Positions 21,616 through 33,604 of a stretch of DNA of 64,000 nt are shown here, one piece after another (the stretch's first letter is position 1; every line of letters starts with the position of its first letter). The position numbers and the translations under genes are program-made. The DNA is from Salinisphaera sp963835375. GTDB taxonomy: Bacteria > Pseudomonadota > Gammaproteobacteria > Nevskiales > Salinisphaeraceae. Location of the stretch: the NCBI GenBank assembly GCA_963835375.1, contig CAWIGB010000015.1:124001-188000 (forward strand), given 5' to 3'. The notes under the pieces are model-generated. The model made no database searches, was not told where the DNA came from, and was given only the letters and a program-made list of their open reading frames with translations.

Positions 21616-22632
21616 GTGTCCTCGGCCCATGCCCGACCGGTCGTTCTGTCCGGTATCCAGCCCTCCGGCGAACTCACGCTGGGGAATTACATCGGTGCGC
21701 TCAAGCACTGGGTGGCCATGCAGGCGACCCACGATTGCCTGTTCGCGCTGGTGGACATGCACGCGATCACCGTGCGTCAGGACGCCGCCGCGCTGCGCGC
21801 GCGCTGCCACGAATTCCTGTGCCTGTATCTGGCGGCCGGCATCGACCCGGAGAACGCCACGCTGTTCGTGCAGTCGCACGTGCCGGCGCATGCCCAGCTC
21901 GCCTGGCTGCTGAACTGCCATACGTCGATGGGCGAACTCAACCGGATGACCCAGTTCAAGGACAAGTCGGCGAAGAACGTCGACAACGTCAACGCCGGCC
22001 TGTTCGATTATCCGGTACTGATGGCGGCGGACATCCTGCTGTATCAGGCGGATGCGGTGCCGGTCGGCAACGACCAGAAACAGCATCTGGAGCTGACCCG
22101 CAATCTGGCCGAGCGCTTCAACGCGCGCGTGGGCGAGAACGTGTTCACCGTGCCCGAGCCGTTCATCCCGGAAGTGGGCGCGCGCATCATGAGCCTGGGC
22201 GAGCCGACCGCCAAGATGAGCAAGTCGGATGACGTCGAGGCCAACGTCATCAAGCTGCTCGATCCGCCGAAGAAAGTGGTCAAGAAGATCAAGCGTGCGG
22301 TGACCGATTCGGACGGCGAGGTGCGTTTCGACGAAGCGAACAAGCCGGGCGTATCGAACCTGTTGTCGATCTTCTCGGCGGTGACCGATCGTGCGATCGC
22401 CGATCTCGAGGCCGATTATGCCGACGCTGGCTACGGCGCGCTCAAGGGTGATCTGGCCGACGCGGTGGTCGCGTTCCTCGAGCCGCTGCAGGCGCGCTAC
22501 GCCGAGTTCGCCGAAGATACCGCCGGGCTGGATGCGATTCTTGCGCGGGGTGCGGCCGCCGCCCGCAAACGCGCACAGCCGACGCTGGACGCGGCTTACG
22601 CGGCGACCGGCTTCCTGCCGGCCTCGGTCTAA
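21616..22632 (+). CDS. trpS: Tryptophanyl-tRNA synthetase
   Basis: TrpS charges tRNA-Trp. The 338-residue product begins at GTG 21616. The class I signature is SGIQPSGELTLGNYIGAL (a HIGH-type motif) and the second is KMSKSDD near residue 205. The tryptophan-binding region (SHVPAHAQLAWLLNC, MGELNRMTQFKDK) is intact. A TATACT -10-like box lies near 21572. It leads into scpA and scpB with short spacing, a common order. Confidence 0.97.
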   Translation: MSSAHARPVVLSGIQPSGELTLGNYIGALKHWVAMQATHDCLFALVDMHAITVRQDAAALRARCHEFLCLYLAAGIDPENATLFVQSHVPAHAQLAWLLNCHTSMGELNRMTQFKDKSAKNVDNVNAGLFDYPVLMAADILLYQADAVPVGNDQKQHLELTRNLAERFNARVGENVFTVPEPFIPEVGARIMSLGEPTAKMSKSDDVEANVIKLLDPPKKVVKKIKRAVTDSDGEVRFDEANKPGVSNLLSIFSAVTDRAIADLEADYADAGYGALKGDLADAVVAFLEPLQARYAEFAEDTAGLDAILARGAAAARKRAQPTLDAAYAATGFLPASV

Positions 22633-22647
22633 GCCCGTACGCCGATT

Positions 22648-23463
22648 TTGAGCGAGGCCGCCGCCGATTCCGAACTGACGCCGGATGACGATGTCATCCG
22701 GGTCGCAGGCGAGCGCTACGAAGCGTTGCCCGAGGACCTGTACATCCCGCCGGACGCATTGCGCGTGTTTCTGGAAGCCTTCGAAGGCCCGCTGGACCTG
22801 TTGTTGTACCTGATCCGTCGCCAGAATCTGAACATTCTCGATATTCCGGTGTTCACGATCACCCAGCAGTACATGGCCTACATCGAGCTGATGGAGGAAA
22901 TGGCGATCGAACTGGCAGGCGAGTATCTGCTGATGGCCGCCATGCTGGCCGAGATCAAGTCGCGCATGCTGCTGCCGAAGACCGAGGCGGCCGAAGAAGA
23001 CGAAGGCGAGGATCCGCGATCGGAACTGATCCGCCGGCTGGCCGAATACGAACAGTTCAAGGAGGCGGCCGAAAGTCTGGACGCATGCCCGCGGGTCGGG
23101 CGAGACATCACGCCGGTGCGTCACGACCCGGTCGAGATGACCATCGAGCGGCCGTCGCCGGAGCCTGATCTGCGCGCGCTTCTCGGCGCGCTGCACGACG
23201 TGCTGACCCGGGCCGAGCTGTATACGCAGCATGTGATCGAGCGCGAGCCGCTGTCCGTGCGCGAGCATATGACCCGTATTCTCGAGCGACTGGATTCGAA
23301 CCGCCCGGTGGCCTTCGTGGCGCTGGTCGCGCTCGAGGAAGGCCGGCTGGGCGTGGTCGTGTCGTTTCTGGCGATTCTGGAGCTGGCGCGCGAATCGCTG
23401 ATCGTGATCGACCAGGACGCGCCGTATGCGCCGGTTTCCCTGCGGCGCCGGGGCGGTGAATGA
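22648..23463 (+). CDS. scpA: Segregation and condensation protein ScpA
   Basis: ScpA is the kleisin that bridges SMC heads in bacterial condensin. I take TTG 22648 as the start because it lies 16 bp after trpS and no better start precedes the conserved FLEAFEGPLDLLLYLIRRQ. The 271-residue product continues with NILDIPVFTITQQYMAYIE and EYLLMAAMLAEIKSRMLLP, both family hallmarks. A winged-helix-like end (SVREHMTRILERL and VVSFLAILELARESLI) contacts the SMC head. The last four bases overlap scpB. Confidence 0.94.
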   Translation: MSEAAADSELTPDDDVIRVAGERYEALPEDLYIPPDALRVFLEAFEGPLDLLLYLIRRQNLNILDIPVFTITQQYMAYIELMEEMAIELAGEYLLMAAMLAEIKSRMLLPKTEAAEEDEGEDPRSELIRRLAEYEQFKEAAESLDACPRVGRDITPVRHDPVEMTIERPSPEPDLRALLGALHDVLTRAELYTQHVIEREPLSVREHMTRILERLDSNRPVAFVALVALEEGRLGVVVSFLAILELARESLIVIDQDAPYAPVSLRRRGGE

Positions 23464-24128
23464 CCGGGCAGGGCGAACAACAGGAATCGGCCGCGGGCGA
23501 GTCGCCGGCGCGCGCCGAGGTGTCCGAGCGGCTGCTGCGCTGCATCGAAGCCTTGCTGATGGCGGCGGATTCGCCGTTGTCGGTCGAGCAGTTGGTACGC
23601 CTGCTCGAGACGACCGAGGCGATCGACAAGGCCGATGTCCGCACGGCGCTGTCGGCGTTGGCCGAGCGCTATGCGGATTCCGCGGCGGATCTGGTCGAGG
23701 TGGCCGGTGGCTGGCGGTTTCAGGTCGGTGCGGACTACGGCGCGCTGGTGGCCCGGCTCTGGGAAGAACGGCCGCCGAAGCTGTCGCGCGCCATGCTCGA
23801 GACGCTGGCGATCATCTGCTACCGCCAGCCGCTGGCGCGTTCGGACATCGAGGCGGTGCGCGGCGTGTCGGTCTCGACCGGCATCATCAAGACGCTCAGT
23901 GAATATGAATGGGTCAAGGTGGTCGGCCATCGCGAGGTTCCGGGCCGGCCGGCGTTGTATGCCACCACCCAGCGTTTTCTCGACGATTTCGGCGTGAAAC
24001 GGTTGGCCGACCTGCCGAGTCTGCCCGAGATCAAGGATGTCGACACGCTCGATGCCGCGGTGGCACGTCTGCGCGGCGAATCGGCCGATGCCCAGGAGAG
24101 CGATGCCGCCGAGTCGGATGCGGAATGA
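23460..24128 (+). CDS. scpB: Segregation and condensation protein ScpB
   Basis: ScpB is the winged-helix partner of ScpA in the SMC complex. ATG 23460 overlaps the scpA stop (ATGA), so translation is coupled. The 222-residue product contains LLRCIEALLMAADSPLSVEQ, LETLAIICYRQPLARSDIE and GVSVSTGIIKTLSEYEWVK, all typical, then VGHREVPGRPALYATTQRFLDDF. Both C-terminal and N-terminal ends are acidic and probably flexible. In related genomes rluB follows directly; here fpr intervenes. Confidence 0.95.
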   Translation: MTGQGEQQESAAGESPARAEVSERLLRCIEALLMAADSPLSVEQLVRLLETTEAIDKADVRTALSALAERYADSAADLVEVAGGWRFQVGADYGALVARLWEERPPKLSRAMLETLAIICYRQPLARSDIEAVRGVSVSTGIIKTLSEYEWVKVVGHREVPGRPALYATTQRFLDDFGVKRLADLPSLPEIKDVDTLDAAVARLRGESADAQESDAAESDAE

Positions 24129-24272
24129 CCGCACGCACGTCGCGGCGGCTCCCTCGGGGGGCGATGAATCCGACGACCGGGCGGACTTGGAATAAGCCGC
24201 TTCGGCACCCACGTTACGCGCCGTTCTTCTTTTGGTTTGACGCCGCGACAGCGGTTTGATGATGGACAAGTC

Positions 24273-25053
24273 ATGGCAGCCTTGAATACCGAACGCGTGA
24301 CCAGCGTGAAGCACTGGAACGATTCCCTGTTTTCGTTCACCACCACGCGCGACCAGTCCCTGCGTTTCGAGAACGGGCAGTTCGTGATGATCGGCCTGCC
24401 GACCGAGAGCGGCAAGCCGCTGCTTCGCGCCTACAGCATCGTGTCGGCCAATTACGAGGAATATCTCGAGTTCTTCTCGATCAAGGTCCCGGACGGGCCG
24501 CTCACCTCGCGCCTGCAGCATCTCAAGGTCGACGACGAGGTGTTCGTATCCGACCAAGCCCACCGGCACGCTGCTGATCACCGATCTGCATCCCGGGCGC
24601 AACCTTTATCTGTTGTCGACCGGCACAGGCCTGGCGCCGTTTCTATCGATCGTGCGCGATCCGGAAACCTACGAGCGCTTCGAGCGCGTGATCGTGGTGC
24701 ACGGCGTGCGCTACATCGAGGATCTGGCCTACGACGAACTGCTCGCGGAGGACCTGCCCAACGACGAGATCCTCGGCGAACTGATCCACGGGCGGCTGTT
24801 CTACTACCCGGTCGTCAGCCGCGAGGACATTCCGCAATCAGGGCCGGCTGACCACGTTGATCGACAACGGCCGACTCACGTCGGATCTCGGCCTCGAGCC
24901 CTCGATCCCGAGCACGATCGCGCCATGATCTGCGGCAGTCCGAGTATGCTGGACGACACCGCGAAGCTGCTCGACGATCGCGGGTTCACGGTTTCGCCGC
25001 ATATCGGCAAACCGGGCGAATACGTCATCGAACGCGCGTTCGTCGCGAAATAG
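24273..25053 (+). CDS. fpr: Ferredoxin--NADP reductase (three frame breaks)
   Basis: Fpr moves electrons between NADPH and ferredoxin or flavodoxin and matters in oxidative stress. ATG 24273 gives MAALNTERVTSVKHWND. FAD binding is shown by FENGQFVMIGL and LRAYSIVSANYEE; the NADP site by STGTGLAPFLSIVRDP; the end by DRAMICGSPSMLDDT and GEYVIERAFVAK. Frame changes occur near 24555 (+1), 24830 (+1) and 24912 (-1); between the last two, the shifted frame gives the family sequence NQGRLTTLIDNGRLTSDLG. The corrected length is about 259 residues. It sits between scpB and rluB. Confidence 0.9.
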
Positions 25054-25075
25054 CCGCGATCATCGGACTTCATGC

Positions 25076-25821
25076 ATGGCTGATCGCATACAGAAAGTAC
25101 TGGCCCACGCCGGGTTACGGTTCGCGGCGCGAGCTCGAACGCGCGATCGCCGACGGTCGCATCAGGATCAACGAGCGCGTGGCCACGCTCGGCGACACGC
25201 TCGGCGCCGGCGACAGCGTGCGGCTGGACGGCCGTCCGCTCAATCTGGAGAAGCGCGGCGATGTGCCGACTCGCGTGCTGGCCTACAAGAAGCATATCGA
25301 CCAGGTCGTCACCCGGCGCGATCCGCGAAGGCCGGCCGACGGTCTTCCGCAAGCTGCCGAAGCTCGACGCCGGCCGCTGGCTTGCGGTCGGTCGGCTCGA
25401 CGTCAACACCTCCGGTCTGTTGCTGATGACCACCGACGGCGAGTTGAAGCGCCGGCTGGAGCATCCGTCGTACGAAATCGTGCGCACCTATGCGGTGCGC
25501 GTTCGCGGCGACGTCGATCAGGCCATGCTCGATCGGCTGGTCGAGGGCGTCGAGCTCGACGACGGCATCGCGCGCTTCGAATCGATCCGTGTCGGCGACG
25601 ATGCCCATCGCGCCAATCGCTGGTTCGAGGTCACCGTGCGCCAGGGGCGCAATCGCGTCGTACGCCGGCTCTGGGACAGCCAGGGCGTGACCGTCTCGCG
25701 GCTCATGCGCACCGGCTTCGGCCCGATCGCATTGCCGACCGGCGTCAAGGCCGGCAGCTACCGCGAACTGGACAAGAAGGAGGTCAGCGCGCTGGCCAGG
25801 CTGGTCGATCTCAAGCGCTGA
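25076..25821 (+). CDS. rluB: 23S rRNA pseudouridine synthase RluB-type (two frame breaks)
   Basis: RluB of the RsuA family modifies U2605 of 23S rRNA. ATG 25076 gives MADRIQKVLAHAG, the start of the S4 domain. An extra G near 25108 (gggtta for ggtta) and an extra C near 25326 shift the frame. Corrected, it reads YGSRRELERAIADGRIRINE, then EGRPTVFRKLPKLDAGRWLA, then the catalytic block GRLDVNTSGLLLMTTDGEL with its aspartate. RQGRNRVVRRLWDSQGVTV completes the synthase fold. The corrected length is about 247 residues. RluE or RluF are less likely, given the usual scpB linkage. Confidence 0.9.
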
Positions 25822-26078
25822 ACCCGTCCGCAAGTGAGCGCGAACGGAACGCGAATAAGCAAATCAGGCGAGGCACATTTGAACGTTCATGGCGCCCGGC
25901 GCTTTCGTGAGCGGCGCCGAGCGCATGCCCCTGCGGCATGATTCACCCGCTGCATCGGAACATGTTCGTCAATGAAGACGGATTGACGCCCTTGGATGGG
26001 CGTTGTCCCGATCGATGTGAATCTGTGTTGATCTGGGGATAGATGTCTTCGCAAGCGGAGAAGTTGCCCGGCACGGCC

Positions 26079-26768
26079 ATGGCCATCGCCCACGGCCGCT
26101 GGCGGTCGTCGATTTCCACGATCGCCTCGCCGCGGCCTATGGGCCCCAGCACTGGTGGCCGATTCAGGACGACGCGAATCCGCGATTCGAGATTCTGATC
26201 GGCGCGGTGCTCACCCAGCACACGGCCTGGACCAACGTCGAGCATCGCGATCTCGGCTCTGCGCGAGGCCGGGCCGCTGAATCCGAGGCCATGCTGGCGC
26301 ACGAGGATCTGCCGGGCCTGATCCGACGCGCGGGCCCGCATCGGATCAAGGCCGAGCGGCTGCGCTCGTTATGTCGCTGGTTCGTCGAGCGCGGCGGCTT
26401 CGCGGCGATCGAGGCACTGGATACCGCCACACTGTGTCGCGAGCTGCGCGCGCTGCATGGCATCGGCCCGGAAACCGCGGACGTGATCGCGCTCTATGCC
26501 TTCCACCGGCCGCGCTTTGTCGCCGATGCCTATGCATTTCGTATCTTCGAACGCTATGGCTGGTGGCCGGGCTCGCGGCGCTATGAACGGCTGCGCGAGA
26601 CGATCGAGACCGCCCTCGGCGAACGTGCCACCGCCGCGTTCTACGACGAACTGCACGCGCTGATCGTGGCGCATGCCAAGCAGCGCTGCCACAAGCGGGC
26701 GCCGGACTGTGCTCGTTGCGCGCTCGCGGCGAGCTGCGCGCATGGGCGTGGGCCAGGCCGGCCCGTAG
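26079..26768 (+). CDS. Endonuclease III-like HhH-GPD DNA glycosylase with 4Fe-4S motif (frame breaks)
   Basis: This is an endonuclease III-superfamily protein related to COG2231. Recognisable blocks are YGPQHWWP, ILIGAVLTQHTAWTNVE, the HhH motif LRALHGIGPETADVIALYA with a catalytic-region Asp in RFVADAYAFRIFERY, and the iron-sulfur pattern C-x6-C-x2-C-x5-C in QRCHKRAPDCARCALAASC. Between 26247 and 26283 the neighbouring frame reads AISALREAGPLNP, so a +1 and a -1 error compensate. The end is probably TAG 26766-26768 after another break near 26745. The start is uncertain: ATG 26079 is the first candidate but is out of frame with the body. Its substrate is unknown. Confidence 0.75.
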
Positions 26769-27450
26769 TTACGCCGTGGCGTGTAGGCGCTGGATGGCGC
26801 CCCAGAGCTCGGCCGGCGTCTCGACCACGGCATCGGCTGCCCAGTGCGCGATATCGTCGTCCACCGGCACATAGCCATAGCCGGCCGCGATCGTGGCCAT
26901 GCCGGCCGCACGGCCGGCCAGGATGTCGCGATCCGAGTCGCCGACGTAGATCGAGCGTGACGGTTCGACGCCCATGCGCTCGCAGGCGAGCAGGATCGGC
27001 GCGTGGATCGGGTTTCGAAATGCCCGCCGTATCGCCGCCGATAACGCAACCGGGCGCAGGGTCGAACGCCGTGTATTCGATCAAGGGCACTGCCAGTGCC
27101 TCGATCTTGTTGGTGACCACCCCCCAGGCGAGATCCGCGTCGGCCAGTCGCGCGACCAGCTCGCGAATACCGTCGTAAGGGTGGCTGTCCTGGGTCATGC
27201 GCTGACGATAGCGCTCGATGAAGCGGTCGTAAGCCTCGCGATAGCCGTCATCCTGCGGCGTGAGATCGAAGCCGCGGCCCAGCAGGCCGCGGCCGCCGTA
27301 CGAGCAGTAGGGGGCAAGCACCTCGACCGGCATCGGCTCGAGCCCGTCTGCGCGGCGCATGTCGTTGAGTGCCCCGACCAGGTCGGGCGCGGTATGCATC
27401 AGCGTGCCGTCCAGGTCGAACAGGACGCTGCGTTGCGCGTTCAAGCTCAA
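26769..27450 (-). CDS. gph: Phosphoglycolate phosphatase, HAD family (one frame break)
   Basis: Gph dephosphorylates 2-phosphoglycolate formed in DNA repair or photorespiration-like reactions. The N-terminal HAD motif is SVLFDLDGTLMHTAPDL, with the nucleophile Asp. Motif II lies in WGVVTNK and the conserved lysine in GISKPDP. An extra base near 27005 takes the frame off; corrected, APILLACERMG joins VEPSRSIYVGDSDRDILAG with motif III GDSDRD. The product is about 226 residues. TTG 27450 overlaps the ubiG stop and is the likely start (TTG 27444 is possible). The ubiG-gph pairing is common in gammaproteobacteria. Confidence 0.9.
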
Positions 27451-28157
27451 GAGTCGTCCTCGGTGCGTCGCGCGTGCAGAAAGTAATTGACGTCCGGCCG
27501 ATGGCCGAGCGAGGCGTGGCGGGTCAGCGGGTTGTAACGCATGCCGCTGATGTCGACCACGTCGAGGCCCGCGTGCCGGCAATGCGCCGAGAGTTCGGCC
27601 GGTTTCACCAGCTTGGCGTATTCGTGGGTTCCGCGCGGCAGCAGCCGGAGCACATACTCGGCGCCCCCGATGGCCAGCGCCCAGGCCATCGGCGTGCGAT
27701 TGATGGTGGAGAAGAAGGTGTGGCCGCCGGGCGCCGCCAGTCGCGCACAGTCCTCCACGACATAAGCCGGTTGGTCCACGTGTTCGAGCATCTCGTAGGC
27801 CACGACGATATCGAATTCGCCGGCGAGTTCGGCGGCCAGATCGCGCGTGGAAACTACGCGATAATCGATGGCGAGGCCCGATTGCCCGGCATGGCGCCGT
27901 GCCGCGCCAATGGCCTGTTCGGCCAGATCGATGCCGGTCACCCGCGCGCCGCGCGCGGCCATGGCTTCGGCGAGCAGGCCGGCGCCGCAGCCGACGTCCA
28001 GCACGCGCTTGCCTTTCAGACCGTTCGCGCGCCGCTCGATGTAGGCGGTGCGCAGTGGGTTGATGTCGTGCAACGGTCGCATGTCGCCGGTCGGGTCCCA
28101 CCAGTCGGCGGCCATGGCGTCGAATTTATCGAGTTCGGCTTGCTGATTACTGGGCAT
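27447..28157 (-). CDS. ubiG: 3-demethylubiquinone-9 3-O-methyltransferase UbiG
   Basis: UbiG performs both O-methylations of ubiquinone synthesis using SAM. ATG 28157 gives MPSNQQAELDKFDAMAADWW, a typical start including the FxxxAxxWWD block. SAM-binding motifs are VLDVGCGAGLLAEAMAARGA and VAYEMLEHV. The C-terminal THEYAKLVKPAEL and ISGMRYNPL are UbiG hallmarks. The 236-residue frame is intact. It overlaps the upstream amidohydrolase by 11 bp and gph by a few bases, forming a three-gene leftward operon. Confidence 0.96.
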   Translation of the reverse strand: MPSNQQAELDKFDAMAADWWDPTGDMRPLHDINPLRTAYIERRANGLKGKRVLDVGCGAGLLAEAMAARGARVTGIDLAEQAIGAARRHAGQSGLAIDYRVVSTRDLAAELAGEFDIVVAYEMLEHVDQPAYVVEDCARLAAPGGHTFFSTINRTPMAWALAIGGAEYVLRLLPRGTHEYAKLVKPAELSAHCRHAGLDVVDISGMRYNPLTRHASLGHRPDVNYFLHARRTEDDS

Positions 28158-29490
28158 GTCGCTCGTTCTCGGTTGTGGCGCCGAAGGCGGCGAGTTTATC
28201 GGCCCATGCATCGGTACGGCGCATGATGTCTTCGATATCCAATGTGGTGAGCCGGCGATCGCGCATCAGGGCGCGGCCGGCGACCCAGGTGTCGGTGACC
28301 TGCTCGCGGGTCGCGCTGTAGACCAGCGCGGCGATCGGGTCGAACACGGGGCGGGTCTCCAGTGCGCCGAGATCAATGGCCGCCAGATCGGCGGCCTTGC
28401 CGACCTCGATCGAGCCCGTCTCCTCGGCGATGCCGAGCGCTTGTGCGCCGGCGATGGTCGCCATCTCGAGCGCGGCGTCGGCCGACACGGCGGCGGCATC
28501 GTCGCCCGCCACCTTGCCGATCAGCGCGGCCGTGCGCATTTCGCCGATCATGTCGAGATCGTTGTTGGAGGCCGCGCCGTCCGTTCCCAGCGCCACGTTG
28601 ATGCCGGCATCGCGAAGCTTTTGCACCGGCGCCAGGCCGCTGGCGAGCTTGAGGTTGGATTCCGGCGAATGGATCACGTGCACGCCAGCGGCGGCACAAC
28701 GCTCGATCTCGGCGTCGGTGAGCTGGGTCATGTGCACAGCCAGCAGATTCGGCGTCAGCAGGCCGAGCGCGTCGAGGCGCGCCAACGGGCGCTGGCCGTG
28801 CTGTTTGGCAGCGTTCTCGACCTCGAACGCGGTCTCATGGATATGCATATGCACGCGTACGTCCATTTCGTCGGCATAGGTGCGCATCTTGGTCAGCGGG
28901 CCGTCGGAGACGGTGTAGGGCGCATGCGGGGCGAACGGCGTGACGATGCGCTCGTGGTGGCGCCAGGCGTCGTGCACGGCCAGGCCCTTGTCCAGATATT
29001 CATCCGGCGAGGCCGCCCAGACGGTGGGGGAATCGATCAGAATCATGCCGATGCCGGCCCGCATCCCGACGCGATCCACGTGCTCGGCCACCACATCGGG
29101 GAAGAAGTACATGTCGTTGAAGCAGGTCGTGCCGCCGCGGATCATTTCCGCCATGGCCATATCGGTGCCGTCGGCCACGAACGTCTGCGACATGAACTGC
29201 GACTCGAGCGGCCAGATATGCTGCTGCAGCCAGGGCATCAAGGGCAGATCATTGGCGACGCCGCGCATCAGATTCATCGCAGCATGGGTATGCGCGTTGA
29301 CAAAGCCGGGCACCAGCAGATGATGCCCACGCTCCACCACGTCCGCGTCCGGATAATCGCGTTCGGCTTGTGCCCGCGGCACGATGGCCGCGATGTGCCC
29401 CTGGCGGATTACCACGGCATGATTTTCGAGCCAGCGGTGCGCGCCGTCGACCGGGGCGATCCAGCGGGCATGAATGACGGTTTCGGACAA
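28147..29490 (-). CDS. TRZ/ATZ family amidohydrolase, probable 5-methylthioadenosine/S-adenosylhomocysteine deaminase
   Basis: This metal-dependent deaminase would act on S-adenosylhomocysteine or methylthioadenosine, removing products of SAM use. TTG 29490, preceded by GAGGGA, starts SETVIHARWIAPVDGAHRW. Metal ligands are in GFVNAHTHAAMNLMRG, VHMHIHETAFEV and LGTDGAASNNDLDM. The product is about 447 residues with an intact frame. Its overlap with ubiG supports the SAH-recycling role, since UbiG makes SAH; in Pseudomonas the same mtaD-ubiG neighbourhood occurs. Exact substrate preference cannot be read from the sequence. Confidence 0.88.
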   Translation of the reverse strand: MSETVIHARWIAPVDGAHRWLENHAVVIRQGHIAAIVPRAQAERDYPDADVVERGHHLLVPGFVNAHTHAAMNLMRGVANDLPLMPWLQQHIWPLESQFMSQTFVADGTDMAMAEMIRGGTTCFNDMYFFPDVVAEHVDRVGMRAGIGMILIDSPTVWAASPDEYLDKGLAVHDAWRHHERIVTPFAPHAPYTVSDGPLTKMRTYADEMDVRVHMHIHETAFEVENAAKQHGQRPLARLDALGLLTPNLLAVHMTQLTDAEIERCAAAGVHVIHSPESNLKLASGLAPVQKLRDAGINVALGTDGAASNNDLDMIGEMRTAALIGKVAGDDAAAVSADAALEMATIAGAQALGIAEETGSIEVGKAADLAAIDLGALETRPVFDPIAALVYSATREQVTDTWVAGRALMRDRRLTTLDIEDIMRRTDAWADKLAAFGATTENERHAQ

Positions 29491-29735
29491 GATCGTCCCT
29501 CGCTTGGGGCGGTGAATGAGCGGTCGCTCGGCGGCACCGTGGTCGAAGAGGGCGATGCTACCGGACACACTGAATCGCGGACAGCGTCACCGCCGGCCGA
29601 TGCCAACGGCTGTGGTATCATATCGCGCTTCGCGCAGAGGTCTTTCGGGCCCGGTCGAGCAGGCAGATTACGAGTCCTCTCCGATTCTGCCGGCAGACTG
29701 CGACTGCGCGCCGGATCGCCAACTTGAACTAGCCT

Positions 29736-32338
<2,603 letters not shown>

Positions 32339-32383
32339 TGTCGGCGGGTGAGCCCCGCTTTGTTTTTCACGAGGAGTGGTTTC

Positions 32384-33467
32384 ATGTCACGTGTGTATAA
32401 CTTCAGTGCAGGTCCCGCGACGCTGCCGGTCGAAGTGCTGGAAAAAGCCCAGGCCGAGATGCTCGACTGGAAGGGCACCGGCATGTCCGTGATGGAAATG
32501 AGCCATCGCGGCTCGGCGTTCGTGTCGATCGCCGAGGACGCGACGGCCCGGCTGCGTCGGCTGCTCGACGTGCCGGACGACTACAGCGTGCTGTTCCTGC
32601 AGGGCGGGGCCGCCGGCCAGTTCGCCGGTGTGCCGCTGAATCTGATGGGCGAGCGTCATACCGCCGACTACGTGGTCACCGGCAACTGGGGCAAGAAAGC
32701 CATCAAGGAAGCCGGCAAGTATGGCGAGGCCAATCTCGCGGCCTCGGGCGAAGCCGACGGGTTCACCTCGATTCCGGCGGTCTCGGACTGGAACCTGTCC
32801 TCGAATGCGGCCTATCTGCATTTCACCCCGAACGAGACCATTCAGGGCGTGGAATTCCAGGACGTGCCGGACGTGGGCAATGCGCCGCTGGTGGCGGACA
32901 TGTCGTCGAACTTCCTGTCGCGCCCGGTGGATGTCTCCAAATACGGCGTGATCTATGCCGGCGCGCAGAAGAATGCGGGCCCGGCGGGCATCACCATGGT
33001 GATCGTGCGTAATGATCTGCTGGAGCAGGCCCAGGCATCCTGCCCGATGGTCTTCAACTACAAGCAGCAGCGGGATGCCGATTCCATGCTGAACACGCCG
33101 GCCTGCTATGCCTGGTACATCTGCGGCCTGACTTTCGAATGGCTGGAGAACCAGGGCGGCCTCGAAGCGATCGAACAGATCAACATCCGCAAGTCGTCCA
33201 AGCTCTACGACTATATCGACGCCTCGGATTTCTATTCCAACCCGGTCGATCCGGCCGTGCGTTCGCGCATGAACGTGCCGTTCCTGCTGGGCGATGACAC
33301 CCTGAACAAGCAGTTCCTGGCCGAGGCGGAAGACGCCGGACTGTCGACGCTCAAGGGGCATCGCTCGGTCGGCGGCATGCGGGCATCGATCTATAACGCG
33401 ATGCCGGAAGCCGGCGTTGACGCCTTGATCGATTTCATGCGACACGTTTGCCAAGACCAACGGTTAG
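32384..33467 (+). CDS. serC: Phosphoserine aminotransferase (frame break at the very end)
   Basis: SerC makes phosphoserine from phosphohydroxypyruvate and acts in pyridoxal phosphate synthesis. ATG 32384, with GAGGAG upstream, gives MSRVYNFSAGPATLPVEV. The PLP lysine is in YGVIYAGAQKNAGPAG. FNYKQQRDADSMLNTPACY and KGHRSVGGMRASIYNAMPE are family blocks. An extra base near 33445 removes the proper end; corrected, it reads FAKTNG and stops at TAG 33465-33467 (about 360 residues). Uncorrected, the frame runs on through serA as a false 609-residue fusion. Confidence 0.95.
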
Positions 33468-33604
33468 AGCGGGATGCGCCCGGGCCGCGAGCCGGCCCGG
33501 GCCTGGCCGGCACTGCCCCGGCACCTCGGGACGTGCCGGCGGGGCGGCCCGTGGCCGCGGTCGGCTTGATCCCGTTTCCAGGATTGCCTTCAAGAAGGAT
33601 TGTC

